DNA of 42,902 nucleotides from Streptomyces sp. CB02009. Lineage in GTDB: Bacteria > Actinomycetota > Actinomycetes > Streptomycetales > Streptomycetaceae. Position 1 is the first letter of the stretch. The number at the start of each line of letters is the position of its first letter. The notes below the pieces were generated by a model. The model was not told where the DNA came from. It worked only from the letters and a program-made list of their open reading frames with translations, and ran no database searches. Shown here piece after piece: positions 22,301-29,798 of the stretch. The stretch lies in the NCBI RefSeq assembly GCF_001905825.1, contig NZ_LIVV01000003.1, positions 1-42,902 on the forward strand. Direction: 5' to 3'. A program made the position numbers and the translations under genes.

Positions 22301-23951
22301 TCTTGGGGTCGGAGCCGACGAGGAACACTCCGAAGAGGCCCCGGTCGGGGATCGTGCCGCCCGAGGTGACGGCGAGCCGCTGCGCGCCCGGCCGTCCCGT
22401 GACCGTGCCCGCGACCCGGTCCCAGACCACGCGCGGGCGCAGCTCGGCGAAGGCGTCCGACGGATAGCGGCCGGCGAGCATGTCGAGGACGCCCGTGAAC
22501 GCCGACTCGGGCAGCGAGGCGAACGGCGCCGCCCGGCGCACCAGGGCGAGCAGGTCGTCCACCTGCCAGGTGTCGAGCGCGACGACGGCCACCAGCTGCT
22601 GGGCCAGGACGTCCAGCGGGTTGGCGGGGATCCGCAGGGACTCGATCGCGCCCGCGCGCATCCGCTCGGTGACCACGGCCGCCTGCACGAGGTCGCCGCG
22701 GTACTTGGGGAAGACCACACCCGTCGACACGGCGCCGACCTGGTGTCCTGCGCGGCCCACGCGCTGGAGCCCGGAGGCCACCGAGGGCGGCGACTCGACC
22801 TGCACGACCAGGTCGACCGCGCCCATGTCGATGCCCAGCTCCAGGCTGGACGTGGCCACCACGGCGGGCAGCCGGCCCGCCTTGAGGTCTTCCTCCACCT
22901 GGGCCCGCTGCTCCTTCGACACCGAGCCGTGGTGGGCGCGGGCGAGCAGCGGCGGGGCGCCCTGGGCGGCGCCGGACTGGGCCATGATCTCGGCCGGCGG
23001 AGACCCCTCGGGCAGGGGTTCGCCGGTGGCCCGCTCGTACGCGATCTCGTTCAGCCGGTTGCACAGGCGCTCGGCGAGCCGGCGGGAGTTGGCGAACACG
23101 ATCGTGGACCGGTGGGCCTGGACGAGGTCGGCGATCCGCTCCTCGACCTGCGGCCAGATCGACGGCTTGTCGCCGCCGTCCTTCCCCTCGGAGGCGGGGG
23201 AGCCCCCCAGCTCGCCCATGTCCTCGACGGGGACGACGACGGAGAGGTCGAACTCCTTGCCCGAACGCGGCTGCACGATCTCCACGGCACGCCCTGGCGA
23301 CAGGTACCGGGCCACCTCGTCCACCGGGCGGACCGTGGCCGACAGGCCGATCCGGCGCGCGGGGCGCGGCAGCAGCTCGTCGAGGCGCTCCAGGGAGAGG
23401 GCCAGGTGCGCGCCGCGCTTGGTGCCCGCGACCGCGTGGACCTCGTCGAGGATGACCGTCTCCACCCCCGCGAGGGCCTCGCGGGCGGCGGAGGTCAGCA
23501 TCAGGAACAGCGACTCGGGTGTGGTGATCAGGATGTCCGGCGGGCGGGTCGCGAGCGACCGGCGCTCGGCCGGCGGGGTGTCGCCGGAGCGGATGCCGAC
23601 CCGGATGTCCGGCTCGGGAATCCCGAGCCGCACCGACTCCTGCCGGATTCCGGTCAGCGGCGACCGCAGGTTCCGCTCGACGTCCACGGCGAGGGCCTTG
23701 AGCGGCGACACGTACAGCACACGGCAGCGCTTCTTCGGCTCGGCCGGCGCCGGAGCGGAGGCGAGCCGGTCGAGGGAGGCGAGGAAGGCGGCCAGGGTCT
23801 TGCCGGAGCCGGTCGGAGCGACGACGAGCACGTCGGAACCCGCCCCGATGGCGGTCCAGGCGCCCTCCTGCGCCGCCGTGGGCGCGGTGAAGGCCCCGGT
23901 GAACCAGCTGCGGGTCGCGGGGGAGAACGAGTCGAGCGCGGACCTGACCAT
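19302..23951 (-). CDS. lhr: Lhr-type ATP-dependent helicase (large helicase-related protein)
   Basis: A superfamily 2 3'-to-5' DNA helicase of 1549 aa acting in DNA damage repair. Motif I VAPTGSGKT gives Lys51, motif II is DEVH, motif III is SAT, and motif VI is QRVGRAGHQ. A winged helix and Lhr-core domain follow to about residue 850. The C-terminal half (about 700 residues) contains winged-helix repeats and the CTD found in bacterial full-length Lhr. ATG at 23951 is chosen over the ATG at 23960 because a RecA-NDp-type promoter places transcription start on it (CACGAT-N7-ATG). The length is usual for the family. It precedes nei on the same strand and diverges from an araC gene. Confidence 0.93.
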   Translation of the reverse strand: MVRSALDSFSPATRSWFTGAFTAPTAAQEGAWTAIGAGSDVLVVAPTGSGKTLAAFLASLDRLASAPAPAEPKKRCRVLYVSPLKALAVDVERNLRSPLTGIRQESVRLGIPEPDIRVGIRSGDTPPAERRSLATRPPDILITTPESLFLMLTSAAREALAGVETVILDEVHAVAGTKRGAHLALSLERLDELLPRPARRIGLSATVRPVDEVARYLSPGRAVEIVQPRSGKEFDLSVVVPVEDMGELGGSPASEGKDGGDKPSIWPQVEERIADLVQAHRSTIVFANSRRLAERLCNRLNEIAYERATGEPLPEGSPPAEIMAQSGAAQGAPPLLARAHHGSVSKEQRAQVEEDLKAGRLPAVVATSSLELGIDMGAVDLVVQVESPPSVASGLQRVGRAGHQVGAVSTGVVFPKYRGDLVQAAVVTERMRAGAIESLRIPANPLDVLAQQLVAVVALDTWQVDDLLALVRRAAPFASLPESAFTGVLDMLAGRYPSDAFAELRPRVVWDRVAGTVTGRPGAQRLAVTSGGTIPDRGLFGVFLVGSDPKKGGGRVGELDEEMVYESRVGDVFTLGTTSWRIEDITRDRVLVTPAPGVPGRLPFWKGDQLGRPLELGRAVGAFLREVGALSEEDGRLRLFAAGLDAWAADNVLAYLKEQREACGHVPDDRTILVERFRDELGDWRVVIHSPFGAQVHAPWALALGARLTERYGMDAQVMHADDGIVLRLPDADLMGLDMGLDLLDHEPVDPGRHLDTAFDADKAPVGAADALFDKGEIGQIVTDQVGGSALFASRFRECAARALLLPKRNPGKRTPLWQQRQRAAQLLQVASEFGSFPIVLEAVRECLQDVFDLPGLTELMGDIEARRVRLVEVTTPEPSPFARSLLFGYVAQFLYEGDSPLAERRAAALSLDSRLLAELLGQAELRELLDPDVLTELERELQWLADDRRVKDEEGVADLLRVLGPLTDAELAERGAEAGWAPELGAARRAIQVRIGGREHWAAVEDAGRLRDALGTALPVGVPEAFTEPVKDPLGDLLARYARTHGPFTSSQAAARFGLGAAVTDGALQRLAASGRVVQGEFHPSGIGQEWCDATVLRRLRRRSLAALRHELEPVPPAALATFLPQWQHLGSNSLRGIDGLARAIEQLQGAPVPASALEKLILPSRVRDYSPALLDELTTTGEVVWAGAGALPGKDGWVSLYLADAAPLLLPQPHPLELSALHESVLTALSGGYGLFFRQIADQIRATTHPDATDPQLADALWDLAWSGRLTNDTLAPLRALLGSGRTAGSTAHRARRTVPRGRYGTLTAAARTASRTGPPTVSGRWSLLPPPEPEPTHRAHALARTLLDRHGVVTRGAVAAEGVEGGFSATYRILAAFEDSGQARRGYVVEGLGAAQFAMDGAVDRLRAASTARDRGAEAAAGPRALVLAAADPANAYGAALSWPEPPTGAGHKPGRKAGALVVLVDGELTLYMERGGKTLLCWPTDPDDPSLKAAAEALATSAKSGTLGTVTVERVNGATSLTSPLAAPLEKAGFVATPRGLRLRA

Positions 23952-23958
23952 GCCCCCC

Positions 23959-23981
23959 ATCGTGCACCCCGGCACTGACAA
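23959..23981 (-). promoter_or_regulatory. PafBC/RecA-NDp-type promoter of lhr
   Basis: On the minus strand, TTGTCAGTG (23981-23973), 8 bases (CCGGGGTG) and CACGAT (23964-23959) match the RecA-independent DNA-damage promoter known from mycobacteria (TTGTCRGTG-N8-TAnnnT), except C for the first T of the -10. Seven bases separate it from ATG 23951. The same nine-base element occurs in front of recA. Confidence 0.75.
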
Positions 23982-24062
23982 CCGCTCGGACCTGGGGATA
24001 TCCGGACCGGGATGTCCGCACGCACCGCGGCGGGTCCCCCGGGCCTGCCGCAGAATGGAGAC

Positions 24063-24908
24063 ATGGCGAGCGGGGAGCGGGCACGGTACTGGCAGTACTC
24101 CGAGCTGCCCGGGGTCGACCTGCTGCACGCCCACTACATCCACAAGGCCTTCGCCCGGCACACCCACGAGACCTTCGTCTTCGCCGCGATCACCGAGGGC
24201 GTCGAGGCCTTCCACTACCGCGACGACCTCGTCCACGCGGGCCCCGGACAGATCGCCCTGGTGAACCCCGACACCCCGCACACCGGGCACGCGGGCGTGC
24301 CCGAGGGCTGGACGTACCGGACGATCTACCCCGACGCGGAGATCGTGCGGGCCATCGCCGCCGACACCCTCGCCCTGCGCGGCTCCGTCGGCTTCACCTC
24401 ACCCGTCGTGGACGACCCGTACGCCGCCCGGCTCATCGTCGGCGTCCACCGGGCCGCCGAGGAGGGCAACGCCCTCGCGGCCGACAGCCTGCTCCGGCTG
24501 GTCACCGCCCGGATGCTGCGCAGCCACGGCGGGATCGTCGCCCCGCTCCCGCCCCGCTCGGCCGGCGCCCGGAACGCGGCACGCGCGCGTGCCGTCCTGG
24601 AGGACCGCATGACCGAGCCGCCGACCCTGGAGCGGCTCGCCACGGACCTCGGCACCAGCCCCTTCGCCCTCCTCCGGGCCTTCCGGGACGCGTACGGCAT
24701 GCCGCCGCACACCTGGCTGACCGACGCGCGCGTACGCCGGGCCAGACAGCTGCTCGACACGGGGACGCCGCCGGCGGAGGCGGCCGCGGCCGTCGGCTTC
24801 ACCGACCAGTCGCACCTCCACCGGCACTTCACCCGCAGCGTCGGGGTGCCGCCGGGGGCGTACCAGCGCGCAAGAACGTACAAGACCGGGCCGCCGGAGC
24901 TGCCGTAG
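24063..24908 (+). CDS. AraC-family transcriptional regulator
   Basis: The protein has 281 aa. An N-terminal cupin-like sensing domain (HTHETFVFAAITEGVEAF, LVNPDTPHTGHAG) is followed by a C-terminal double HTH (about residues 180-275, with GFTDQSHLHRHFTRSVGVPPGAYQR). The ATG at 24063 has GGAG 6 bases upstream; an upstream in-frame ATG at 24012 would place the start beyond the divergent promoter. It lies 10 bases ahead of azlC on the same strand. AraC regulators of this subfamily usually sit next to AzlCD exporters, so it probably controls them in response to an amino acid. That role is inferred from context. Confidence 0.9.
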   Translation: MASGERARYWQYSELPGVDLLHAHYIHKAFARHTHETFVFAAITEGVEAFHYRDDLVHAGPGQIALVNPDTPHTGHAGVPEGWTYRTIYPDAEIVRAIAADTLALRGSVGFTSPVVDDPYAARLIVGVHRAAEEGNALAADSLLRLVTARMLRSHGGIVAPLPPRSAGARNAARARAVLEDRMTEPPTLERLATDLGTSPFALLRAFRDAYGMPPHTWLTDARVRRARQLLDTGTPPAEAAAAVGFTDQSHLHRHFTRSVGVPPGAYQRARTYKTGPPELP

Positions 24909-24911
24909 CGT
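24882..24911 (+). promoter_or_regulatory. Putative azlC promoter inside the araC 3' end
   Basis: AAGACC (24882-24887), 18 bp and TAGCGT (24906-24911) end 7 bases before the azlC GTG. The -10 overlaps the araC stop codon. No Shine-Dalgarno sequence precedes azlC, so a leaderless start is likely. Confidence 0.45.
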
Positions 24912-24918
24912 CCCTGAC

Positions 24919-25659
24919 GTGGCAGAACAGACAGCACCTCCCGTCATACGCGACGGCGCACCGACCAAACCCGACGCGGCCGTCGTCCGCGACGCCCTCG
25001 GGGTCGGCGTCGCCGTCGGGCTCTCCGGCTTCGCCTTCGGCGTCACCTCGGCGGGCTCCGGACTCAGCGTCCTGCAGACCTGTGTCCTCAGCCTGCTCGT
25101 CTTCACCGGCGCCTCGCAGTTCGCCCTGGTCGGAGCGCTCGCCGCGGGCGGCAACCCCTTCACGGCAGCCGCCGGGGCCTTCTTCCTCGGCACCAGGAAC
25201 GCCTTCTACGGGCTGCGGCTCTCCCAGCTGCTCGCCGTGCCGAAGGCCGTCAGGCCGTTCGCCGCGCACTGGGTGATCGACGAGACCACGGCCGTCTCCC
25301 TCGCGCAGCCGACCCGCCGGGCCGCCCGCATCGGCTTCACCGTCACCGGACTCACGCTCTACGTCCTGTGGAACGCCACCACCCTCCTCGGGGCGCTCGG
25401 CGCCGAGGCCATCGGCGACACCGCGGCCTGGGGGCTCGACGCGGCCGGACCGGCCGTCTTCCTGGCCCTGCTCGCGCCCATGCTGAAGTCCGCGACCGAG
25501 CGGGCCACCGCCGCCATCGCCGTCCTGCTGGGCCTCGGGCTGCTGCCCGTGCTGCCCGCCGGCGTCCCGGTCCTCGCGGCCGCCCTCGCCGCGCCCCTGG
25601 TGCTCTGGTTCCAGGGCCGCCGGATGGGCCCCGCCGGACGAGAGAAGGACTCCCGATGA
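24919..25659 (+). CDS. azlC: AzlC-family branched-chain amino acid exporter, large subunit
   Basis: A membrane protein of 246 aa with about six to eight hydrophobic segments after a polar N-terminus of about 30 residues. FTGASQFALVGALAAGG and GTRNAFYGLRLSQL are typical of the AzlC family, which with AzlD exports branched-chain or aromatic amino acids. GTG at 24919 is preceded by a TAGCGT box at 7 bases. Stop and azlD start overlap (ATGA), so the two subunits are coupled. Confidence 0.9.
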   Translation: MAEQTAPPVIRDGAPTKPDAAVVRDALGVGVAVGLSGFAFGVTSAGSGLSVLQTCVLSLLVFTGASQFALVGALAAGGNPFTAAAGAFFLGTRNAFYGLRLSQLLAVPKAVRPFAAHWVIDETTAVSLAQPTRRAARIGFTVTGLTLYVLWNATTLLGALGAEAIGDTAAWGLDAAGPAVFLALLAPMLKSATERATAAIAVLLGLGLLPVLPAGVPVLAAALAAPLVLWFQGRRMGPAGREKDSR

Positions 25660-25964
25660 ACGTCTGGATCGCGATCGCCCTGACCGCCGCCGGGTGCTAC
25701 CTGGTGAAGCTGGTGGGCCTGCTCGTACCCGCCGGAGCCCTGGAGCGCCCGCTCGTCCAGCGGCTCGCCGCCCTGCTCCCCGTGGCGCTGCTCGCCGCCC
25801 TCACCGCGCAGCAGACGTTCGGCGCGGGCGGCACCGTCGTCCTGGACGCCCGCGCCGCCGGCCTCGCGGCGGCGGCGGTCGCCCTCGTCCTGCGCGCGCC
25901 GTTCCTGGTCGTGGTGGGCGCGGCCGTCGCCGTGACGGCGGGTGTGCGGGCGCTCGGCTGGTGA
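25656..25964 (+). CDS. azlD: AzlD-family transporter small subunit
   Basis: A hydrophobic protein of 102 aa with three to four membrane segments, the usual AzlD size, carrying the family pattern LTAAGCYLVKLVGLLVP near the N-terminus. ATG at 25656 overlaps the azlC stop, and GAGAAGGA lies about 6 bases upstream. It partners AzlC in amino acid export. A GC-rich palindrome 27 bases after the stop probably ends the operon. Confidence 0.9.
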   Translation: MNVWIAIALTAAGCYLVKLVGLLVPAGALERPLVQRLAALLPVALLAALTAQQTFGAGGTVVLDARAAGLAAAAVALVLRAPFLVVVGAAVAVTAGVRALGW

Positions 25965-25990
25965 CCTCGGGCGGGAGCGGCTCCGGCCGG

Positions 25991-26016
25991 GGGCACGCCC
26001 CGGCCGGGGCGTGCCC
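25991..26016 (+). terminator. Palindromic hairpin after azlD
   Basis: A perfect 26-bp palindrome with 13-bp arms (first arm GGGCACGCCCCGG) lies 27 bases after the azlD stop. There is no T tract. As hairpin or cruciform it would be a strong terminator. Confidence 0.6.
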
Positions 26017-26130
26017 GGCACCTGAAGGGCCTGCCCGCCGCGGCCCGTGCCCGGAGCCTGAGGGGCCTGCCCGCCGCCGCCCGCGCTCGGCGTCCGAGAG
26101 GCCTGCCCGCCGCGCGCGGCCCGTGCCTGC
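26017..26130. repeat. Three imperfect ~36-bp tandem repeats
   Basis: Three degenerate units each contain a GGCCTGCCCGCCGC core (near 26029, 26065 and 26100) between azlD and the convergent gene at 26144. No ORF is supported here. Confidence 0.6.
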
Positions 26131-26143
26131 CCGCCTCCCGAGG

Positions 26144-27073
26144 TCATTCGATCGGGCGGCCGTGGGCGCGGAGCGTGCGGAGGGCTTCGACCGTGATCAT
26201 CGGTCGGCATTCCAGCGCCGTGCCGGGGGCCCAGGTGCGCCAGCGGATCGGCCAGCCGCCGTCCTCCTGCTGGTCGGCCGCGAGCCGGTCGAGCGAGCGG
26301 GTCATCTCCGCCTCCGTGAACCAGCGGGTCGCCAGCGAGTCCGGCACGCGCGCGTAGTCGTGCGGGAAATGCAGCTCCCCCGGCGCGTACCCGTCCGCCA
26401 CCGGGTAGTCCTCCTCCCGGTCCGGGTCCAGGACGGCGAGCCGCTGCTCCCGGACCATCCGGCCGAGGCGGTCGGCGGCGGCCTCCGCACGCGCGCGGTC
26501 CGGGGCCCCGTCGAGGAAGGCGACGGCCGCCTGCACCTCGTACGGATGGGACTTCTCCAGGGACTCCACCGCCGACCAGCAGAACTCCGTCGCCCGGAAG
26601 AGCCACGCGTGCCAGACCTGGTTGCGGTGCAGCACCCCGACCACCGGGCCGGTCGTGAGCAGCGCGCTCGGCGGTGAGTCGACGACCGGGACGAACGGTG
26701 CGGAGGGGTAGCCGCGCTGCGACGGGTGGATCGCCGGCAGCGCGCCCTCGTGGGTGGACACGTCCGTGAGGTAGCGGCAGATCCGCTCCACGCGCAGCCC
26801 GCCGCAGCGGCCGATGGAGTCCAGCACCCGCAGCGCGTGCGCGGTGTGCAGGGGCTGGCTGACCGGCCCGCGGAGATCGGGTTCGAGCGCGTGGCCGTAG
26901 CCGCCGTCGTCGTTGAGGTACGCCGCGAGGGCCGTCTCCACCTGATCCGCGCCACCGCGCAGGAAGTGGTAGGCGAACCGGCGCTGTTCCAGGACGCGGG
27001 CCGTCAGCCAGACGAAGTGCTCGGCGCGGGCCAAGGGGGTCGCTGACGGGGAGGAGAGTGGTTTTTCGGCCAT
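26144..27073 (-). CDS. Hypothetical protein with alpha/alpha-toroid (prenyltransferase/terpene cyclase-like) repeats
   Basis: The protein has 309 aa and is soluble with no signal peptide. Repeats such as AYLNDDGGYGHALEPDLRG near residues 50-68 and DQQEDGGWPIRW near residue 275 resemble the Q-x-x-D-G-G-W motifs of the squalene cyclase and prenyltransferase toroid fold. The catalytic DxDD of terpene cyclases is not evident, so enzymatic activity is uncertain. The ATG at 27073 has GGAG close upstream and a TACGGT box 7 bases away. It diverges from DUF3046 in the recA-proximal block. Confidence 0.75.
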   Translation of the reverse strand: MAEKPLSSPSATPLARAEHFVWLTARVLEQRRFAYHFLRGGADQVETALAAYLNDDGGYGHALEPDLRGPVSQPLHTAHALRVLDSIGRCGGLRVERICRYLTDVSTHEGALPAIHPSQRGYPSAPFVPVVDSPPSALLTTGPVVGVLHRNQVWHAWLFRATEFCWSAVESLEKSHPYEVQAAVAFLDGAPDRARAEAAADRLGRMVREQRLAVLDPDREEDYPVADGYAPGELHFPHDYARVPDSLATRWFTEAEMTRSLDRLAADQQEDGGWPIRWRTWAPGTALECRPMITVEALRTLRAHGRPIE

Positions 27074-27080
27074 GCTCCGA

Positions 27081-27108
27081 ACCGTAGGGCGGAAAGTCGC
27101 GGTGACAA
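27081..27108 (-). promoter_or_regulatory. Putative promoter of the toroid-fold gene
   Basis: On the minus strand TTGTCA (27108-27103), a 16-bp spacer and TACGGT (27086-27081) end 7 bases before the ATG at 27073. The spacer is too long for the PafBC type. Confidence 0.45.
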
Positions 27109-27153
27109 GGGCTACGGAGCGGTCTGCACTCTTGGGAGCGTGATACTGGGGTC

Positions 27154-27348
27154 ATGCGGTTGACGATTTTCTGGGAACGGATGGCGGACCACTTCGGTGC
27201 GTCGTACGCCGAGTCCTTCGCGCGTGACCACGTGATGGCCGAGCTCGGGGGCCGGACGGTGCACGAGGCGCTGGATTCCGGCTGGGAGGCCAAGGACGTG
27301 TGGCGGGCCGTCTGCGCGGCCGTCGACGTACCCGCCGACAAGCGCTGA
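27154..27348 (+). CDS. DUF3046 protein
   Basis: A 64-aa protein beginning MRLTIFWERMADHFG and containing GRTVHEALDSGWEAKDVWRAVC, the whole length of the actinobacterial DUF3046 family. It is found near recA in many actinobacteria, including M. tuberculosis. Its function is unknown. GATACT lies 6 bases before the ATG and GGGG is the only Shine-Dalgarno-like sequence, so the start may be leaderless. Confidence 0.9.
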   Translation: MRLTIFWERMADHFGASYAESFARDHVMAELGGRTVHEALDSGWEAKDVWRAVCAAVDVPADKR

Positions 27349-27429
27349 CGGCGGCGGTCACCGCGGGTCACCGAGGGGGATGTGGGGGGTCCGGGGTGGA
27401 ATGTCCGCGCGGTGCGCGAGACTGGCGGG

Positions 27430-28812
27430 GTGGCTCCTCCGACTGACGACATCGACGGCTCCGATGGCACCGACAGCACCGATAGCACTGACGTCTCCGA
27501 CAGCTCTGACGGCTCTGACAGCACCGACCTGACCGCATCGACGGATCCGACCGCCCCGAGTGGGTCGGACGGACCGGCCGGATCCGCCGGCCCCGTCGAG
27601 GCGGCGGGTGGCAGAGGCGGTGACGGCGGCCCCGCGGCCGTGTCCGTCGCCGGGGCGGCCCGGATGCCGCGGTGGCTGCCGCGGGCGATCGTCCTGGCCC
27701 TCGCGCTCTACTCCGTGTTCCTCCTCGGCAGCTGGGCCTTCCACCAGCTGGTCGGCCTCCTCGTCAACATCCTGCTCGCCTTCTTCCTCGCCCTCGCCAT
27801 CGAACCGGCGGTCGGGCGCATGGCGGCGCGCGGGATGCGCCGGGGGCTCGCCACCTTCCTCGTGTCCTTCGCCGTCCTGATCTTCAGCATCGGCTTCGTC
27901 GTCCTCCTGGGGTCGATGCTCGCCGGCCAGATCGTGGACATGGTCGAGAACTTCCCCCAGTACCTCGACTCGCTGATCAACTGGATCAACCAGACCTTCC
28001 ACACGGACCTGTCGCGGGTCGAGGTGCAGGACAGCGTCCTGAGCTCCGACTGGCTGCAGAAGTACGTCCAGAACAGCGCGTCGGGCGTCCTCGACGTCTC
28101 CGCCACCGTCCTCGGCGGCCTGTTCCGGCTGCTGACGATCTTCCTGTTCGCGTTCTACTTCGCTGCCGACGGGCCCCGGCTGCGGCGCGCGCTCTGCTCC
28201 GTCCTGCCGCCCGCCCGGCAGACCGAGGTGCTGCGGGCCTGGGAGATCGCGGTCGACAAGACCGGCGGCTACCTGTACTCGCGCGGACTCATGGCCCTCA
28301 TCTCCGGTGTCGCGCACTTCGTGCTCTTCGAGATCCTCGGGGTGCCGTACGCGCCCGCGCTCGCGGTGTGGGTCGGCCTGGTCTCGCAGTTCATCCCGAC
28401 CATCGGCACGTATCTGGCGGGCGCGCTGCCGATGCTGATCGCCTTCACCGTGAACCCCTGGTACGCGCTGTGGGTGCTCGGTTTCGTCGTGGTGTACCAG
28501 CAGTTCGAGAACTACCTGCTCCAGCCGAAGCTCACGTCGAAGACGGTGGACATCCATCCGGCGGTGGCCTTCGGTTCGGTCATCGCGGGGACGGCGCTGC
28601 TCGGCGTCGTCGGCGCGCTGATCGCCATCCCGGCCGTGGCCACCCTCCAGGCCTTCCTCGGCGCCTATGTGAAGCGGTACGACGTGACGGACGACCCGCG
28701 CGTCCACGGTCACCGGCGGTACGGGGAGGCCGTGGTCGCCCGGTTGCAGAAGGCCCTTCACCACAAGAAGGAGAAGGAGAGGGCGGCCGCCGAGGATTCT
28801 TCGGCCGAGTAG
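27430..28812 (+). CDS. AI-2E family (PerM/YdiK-like) transporter
   Basis: An integral membrane protein of 460 aa. The N-terminal 75 residues are disordered, rich in Asp/Ser/Thr, and encoded by a repetitive GAC/AGC/ACC tract (27442-27545). About eight membrane segments follow (from residue about 83), with conserved QFIPTIGTYLAGALP and PKLTSKTVDIHPAVAFGSVIAG, signatures of the family. Members export signalling molecules or act as Na+/H+ antiporters; substrate cannot be read from sequence. The C-terminus is Lys/Glu-rich. The start is uncertain: GTG at 27430 is preferred, with an in-frame GTG at 27382 as alternative. Confidence 0.88.
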   Translation: MAPPTDDIDGSDGTDSTDSTDVSDSSDGSDSTDLTASTDPTAPSGSDGPAGSAGPVEAAGGRGGDGGPAAVSVAGAARMPRWLPRAIVLALALYSVFLLGSWAFHQLVGLLVNILLAFFLALAIEPAVGRMAARGMRRGLATFLVSFAVLIFSIGFVVLLGSMLAGQIVDMVENFPQYLDSLINWINQTFHTDLSRVEVQDSVLSSDWLQKYVQNSASGVLDVSATVLGGLFRLLTIFLFAFYFAADGPRLRRALCSVLPPARQTEVLRAWEIAVDKTGGYLYSRGLMALISGVAHFVLFEILGVPYAPALAVWVGLVSQFIPTIGTYLAGALPMLIAFTVNPWYALWVLGFVVVYQQFENYLLQPKLTSKTVDIHPAVAFGSVIAGTALLGVVGALIAIPAVATLQAFLGAYVKRYDVTDDPRVHGHRRYGEAVVARLQKALHHKKEKERAAAEDSSAE

Positions 28813-28872
28813 TCCGGGCGGGAGCGGTCCGGGCGGGAGTAGCCAGGGCCTGGGTTCCGGGAGCGAGCGGCT

Positions 28873-28894
28873 CGGGCCCGGGCGTCAGGGCCCG
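28873..28894. terminator. Possible bidirectional terminator between the AI-2E gene and cydB
   Basis: CGGGCCC (28873-28879) and GGGCCCG (28888-28894) form a 7-bp stem with an 8-nt loop in the 102-bp convergent gap. A 13-bp direct repeat (GTCCGGGCGGGAG) lies nearby at about 28813-28840. Confidence 0.4.
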
Positions 28895-28914
28895 GGGACT
28901 CCTGAACCCGCGCC

Positions 28915-29694
28915 TCAGAGGTACGACGGCCCGGTGACCCGGTGCCGGAAGGTGTGCCAGATCCACGCCTGGACCGCCACGAGCAGGGGCGTCACGACCA
29001 GCAGGGCGGGCACGAGCAGGGCGAGCGTGACGGGGGACGCCGCCCGGTCGGTCAGCGGCAGCGCGGTGCCCGCCCAGAGCGGCAGCCCGCCCATCAGGAC
29101 CGCGGTGAGCGCGAAGGACTGCCAGGGGCGCCCGGCGCGTCCGACGAGCCTGCGGGCCCGCTCGTACGGCAGTCCCGTGAGCCGGAGGGTGACGAAACCG
29201 AGCCCGTGCGCGGCGAACAGCGCGGCCACGGCGAGCGCGGTGAGCAGGGCCGTCGCGCCGGTCGCGGGTGTGTAGGGGCGCCCGGTGAGCAGGGCCGCGA
29301 GCAGCCACCCCCAGGACAGGGCGACGGTCCAGCTCCCGCAGGTCACCGCCGTGTCGCAGCCGGCTCGCCAGCGCGGCCCCGGACCGCGGCCGCGGGACCA
29401 GAGGCCCGCGTCGCGGACGATCCAGCCGGTCAGCAGCGCCACGAAGACCGGGAACTGGCCGCTCAGGAGCTCGCCTTCGAGGGTGGGGAAACAGCCGACG
29501 AGGACGCCGGCGGTGGCCACCAGCCAGACCTCGTTGCCCAGGAAGAACGGGGCGAAGGAGGCGAGGACCAGCCGCCGCTCGCGGTCGCTCCGGCCGAGCC
29601 AGGGCATGAGCATGCCGGTGCCGATGTCCGCTCCCGCGAGGACGAACCAGCCCGCCGCGAAGAAGGCGAGCAGGGCGATGGCCAGGGTCTCCAC
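28915..29694 (-). CDS. cydB: Cytochrome bd-type oxidase subunit II, short form
   Basis: A membrane protein of 259 aa with about seven hydrophobic segments. LAGADIGTGML near residue 20 and FLGNEVWLVATAGVLVGCFP match conserved CydB regions. GTG at 29694 is fixed by AGGAG 6 bases upstream and by homology starting METLAIALLAFF. Typical CydB is 330-380 aa, so this is a shortened form. It lies 104 bases downstream of cydA on the same strand, separated by GGTGA-type repeats. With CydA it would form a quinol oxidase that reduces oxygen to water. No cydCD assembly genes are in the window. Confidence 0.85.
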   Translation of the reverse strand: METLAIALLAFFAAGWFVLAGADIGTGMLMPWLGRSDRERRLVLASFAPFFLGNEVWLVATAGVLVGCFPTLEGELLSGQFPVFVALLTGWIVRDAGLWSRGRGPGPRWRAGCDTAVTCGSWTVALSWGWLLAALLTGRPYTPATGATALLTALAVAALFAAHGLGFVTLRLTGLPYERARRLVGRAGRPWQSFALTAVLMGGLPLWAGTALPLTDRAASPVTLALLVPALLVVTPLLVAVQAWIWHTFRHRVTGPSYL

Positions 29695-29727
29695 GGGGCT
29701 CCTCGGGCTTTCCTGGGGGCGGGACGG

Positions 29728-29790
29728 GGTGAGGTCAGTGAGGTGAGGTGAGGTGAGAGGAAGGGAGGGGAAGTGAGGGGAAGGGGGATG
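29728..29790. repeat. GGTGA/AGGGG low-complexity repeats between cydA and cydB
   Basis: The 104-bp gap between the genes is mostly repeats of GTGAG and AGGGG on the plus strand. It separates the stop of cydA from the cydB ribosome binding site. Confidence 0.7.
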
Positions 29791-29798
29791 CGGACGGT

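Noticed and set aside
21690..23978. 762-codon plus-strand ORF opposite lhr
   Set aside because: Antisense shadow with no domain or ribosome binding site.
20617..24084. 1155-codon minus-strand ORF inside lhr
   Set aside because: Another frame of the helicase gene, Arg/Pro/Gly-rich; lhr motifs lie in the chosen frame.
25359..27524. 721-codon minus-strand ORF across azlCD, the toroid gene and DUF3046
   Set aside because: It spans several well-supported genes and intergenic repeats; composition is Arg/Pro/Gly-rich.
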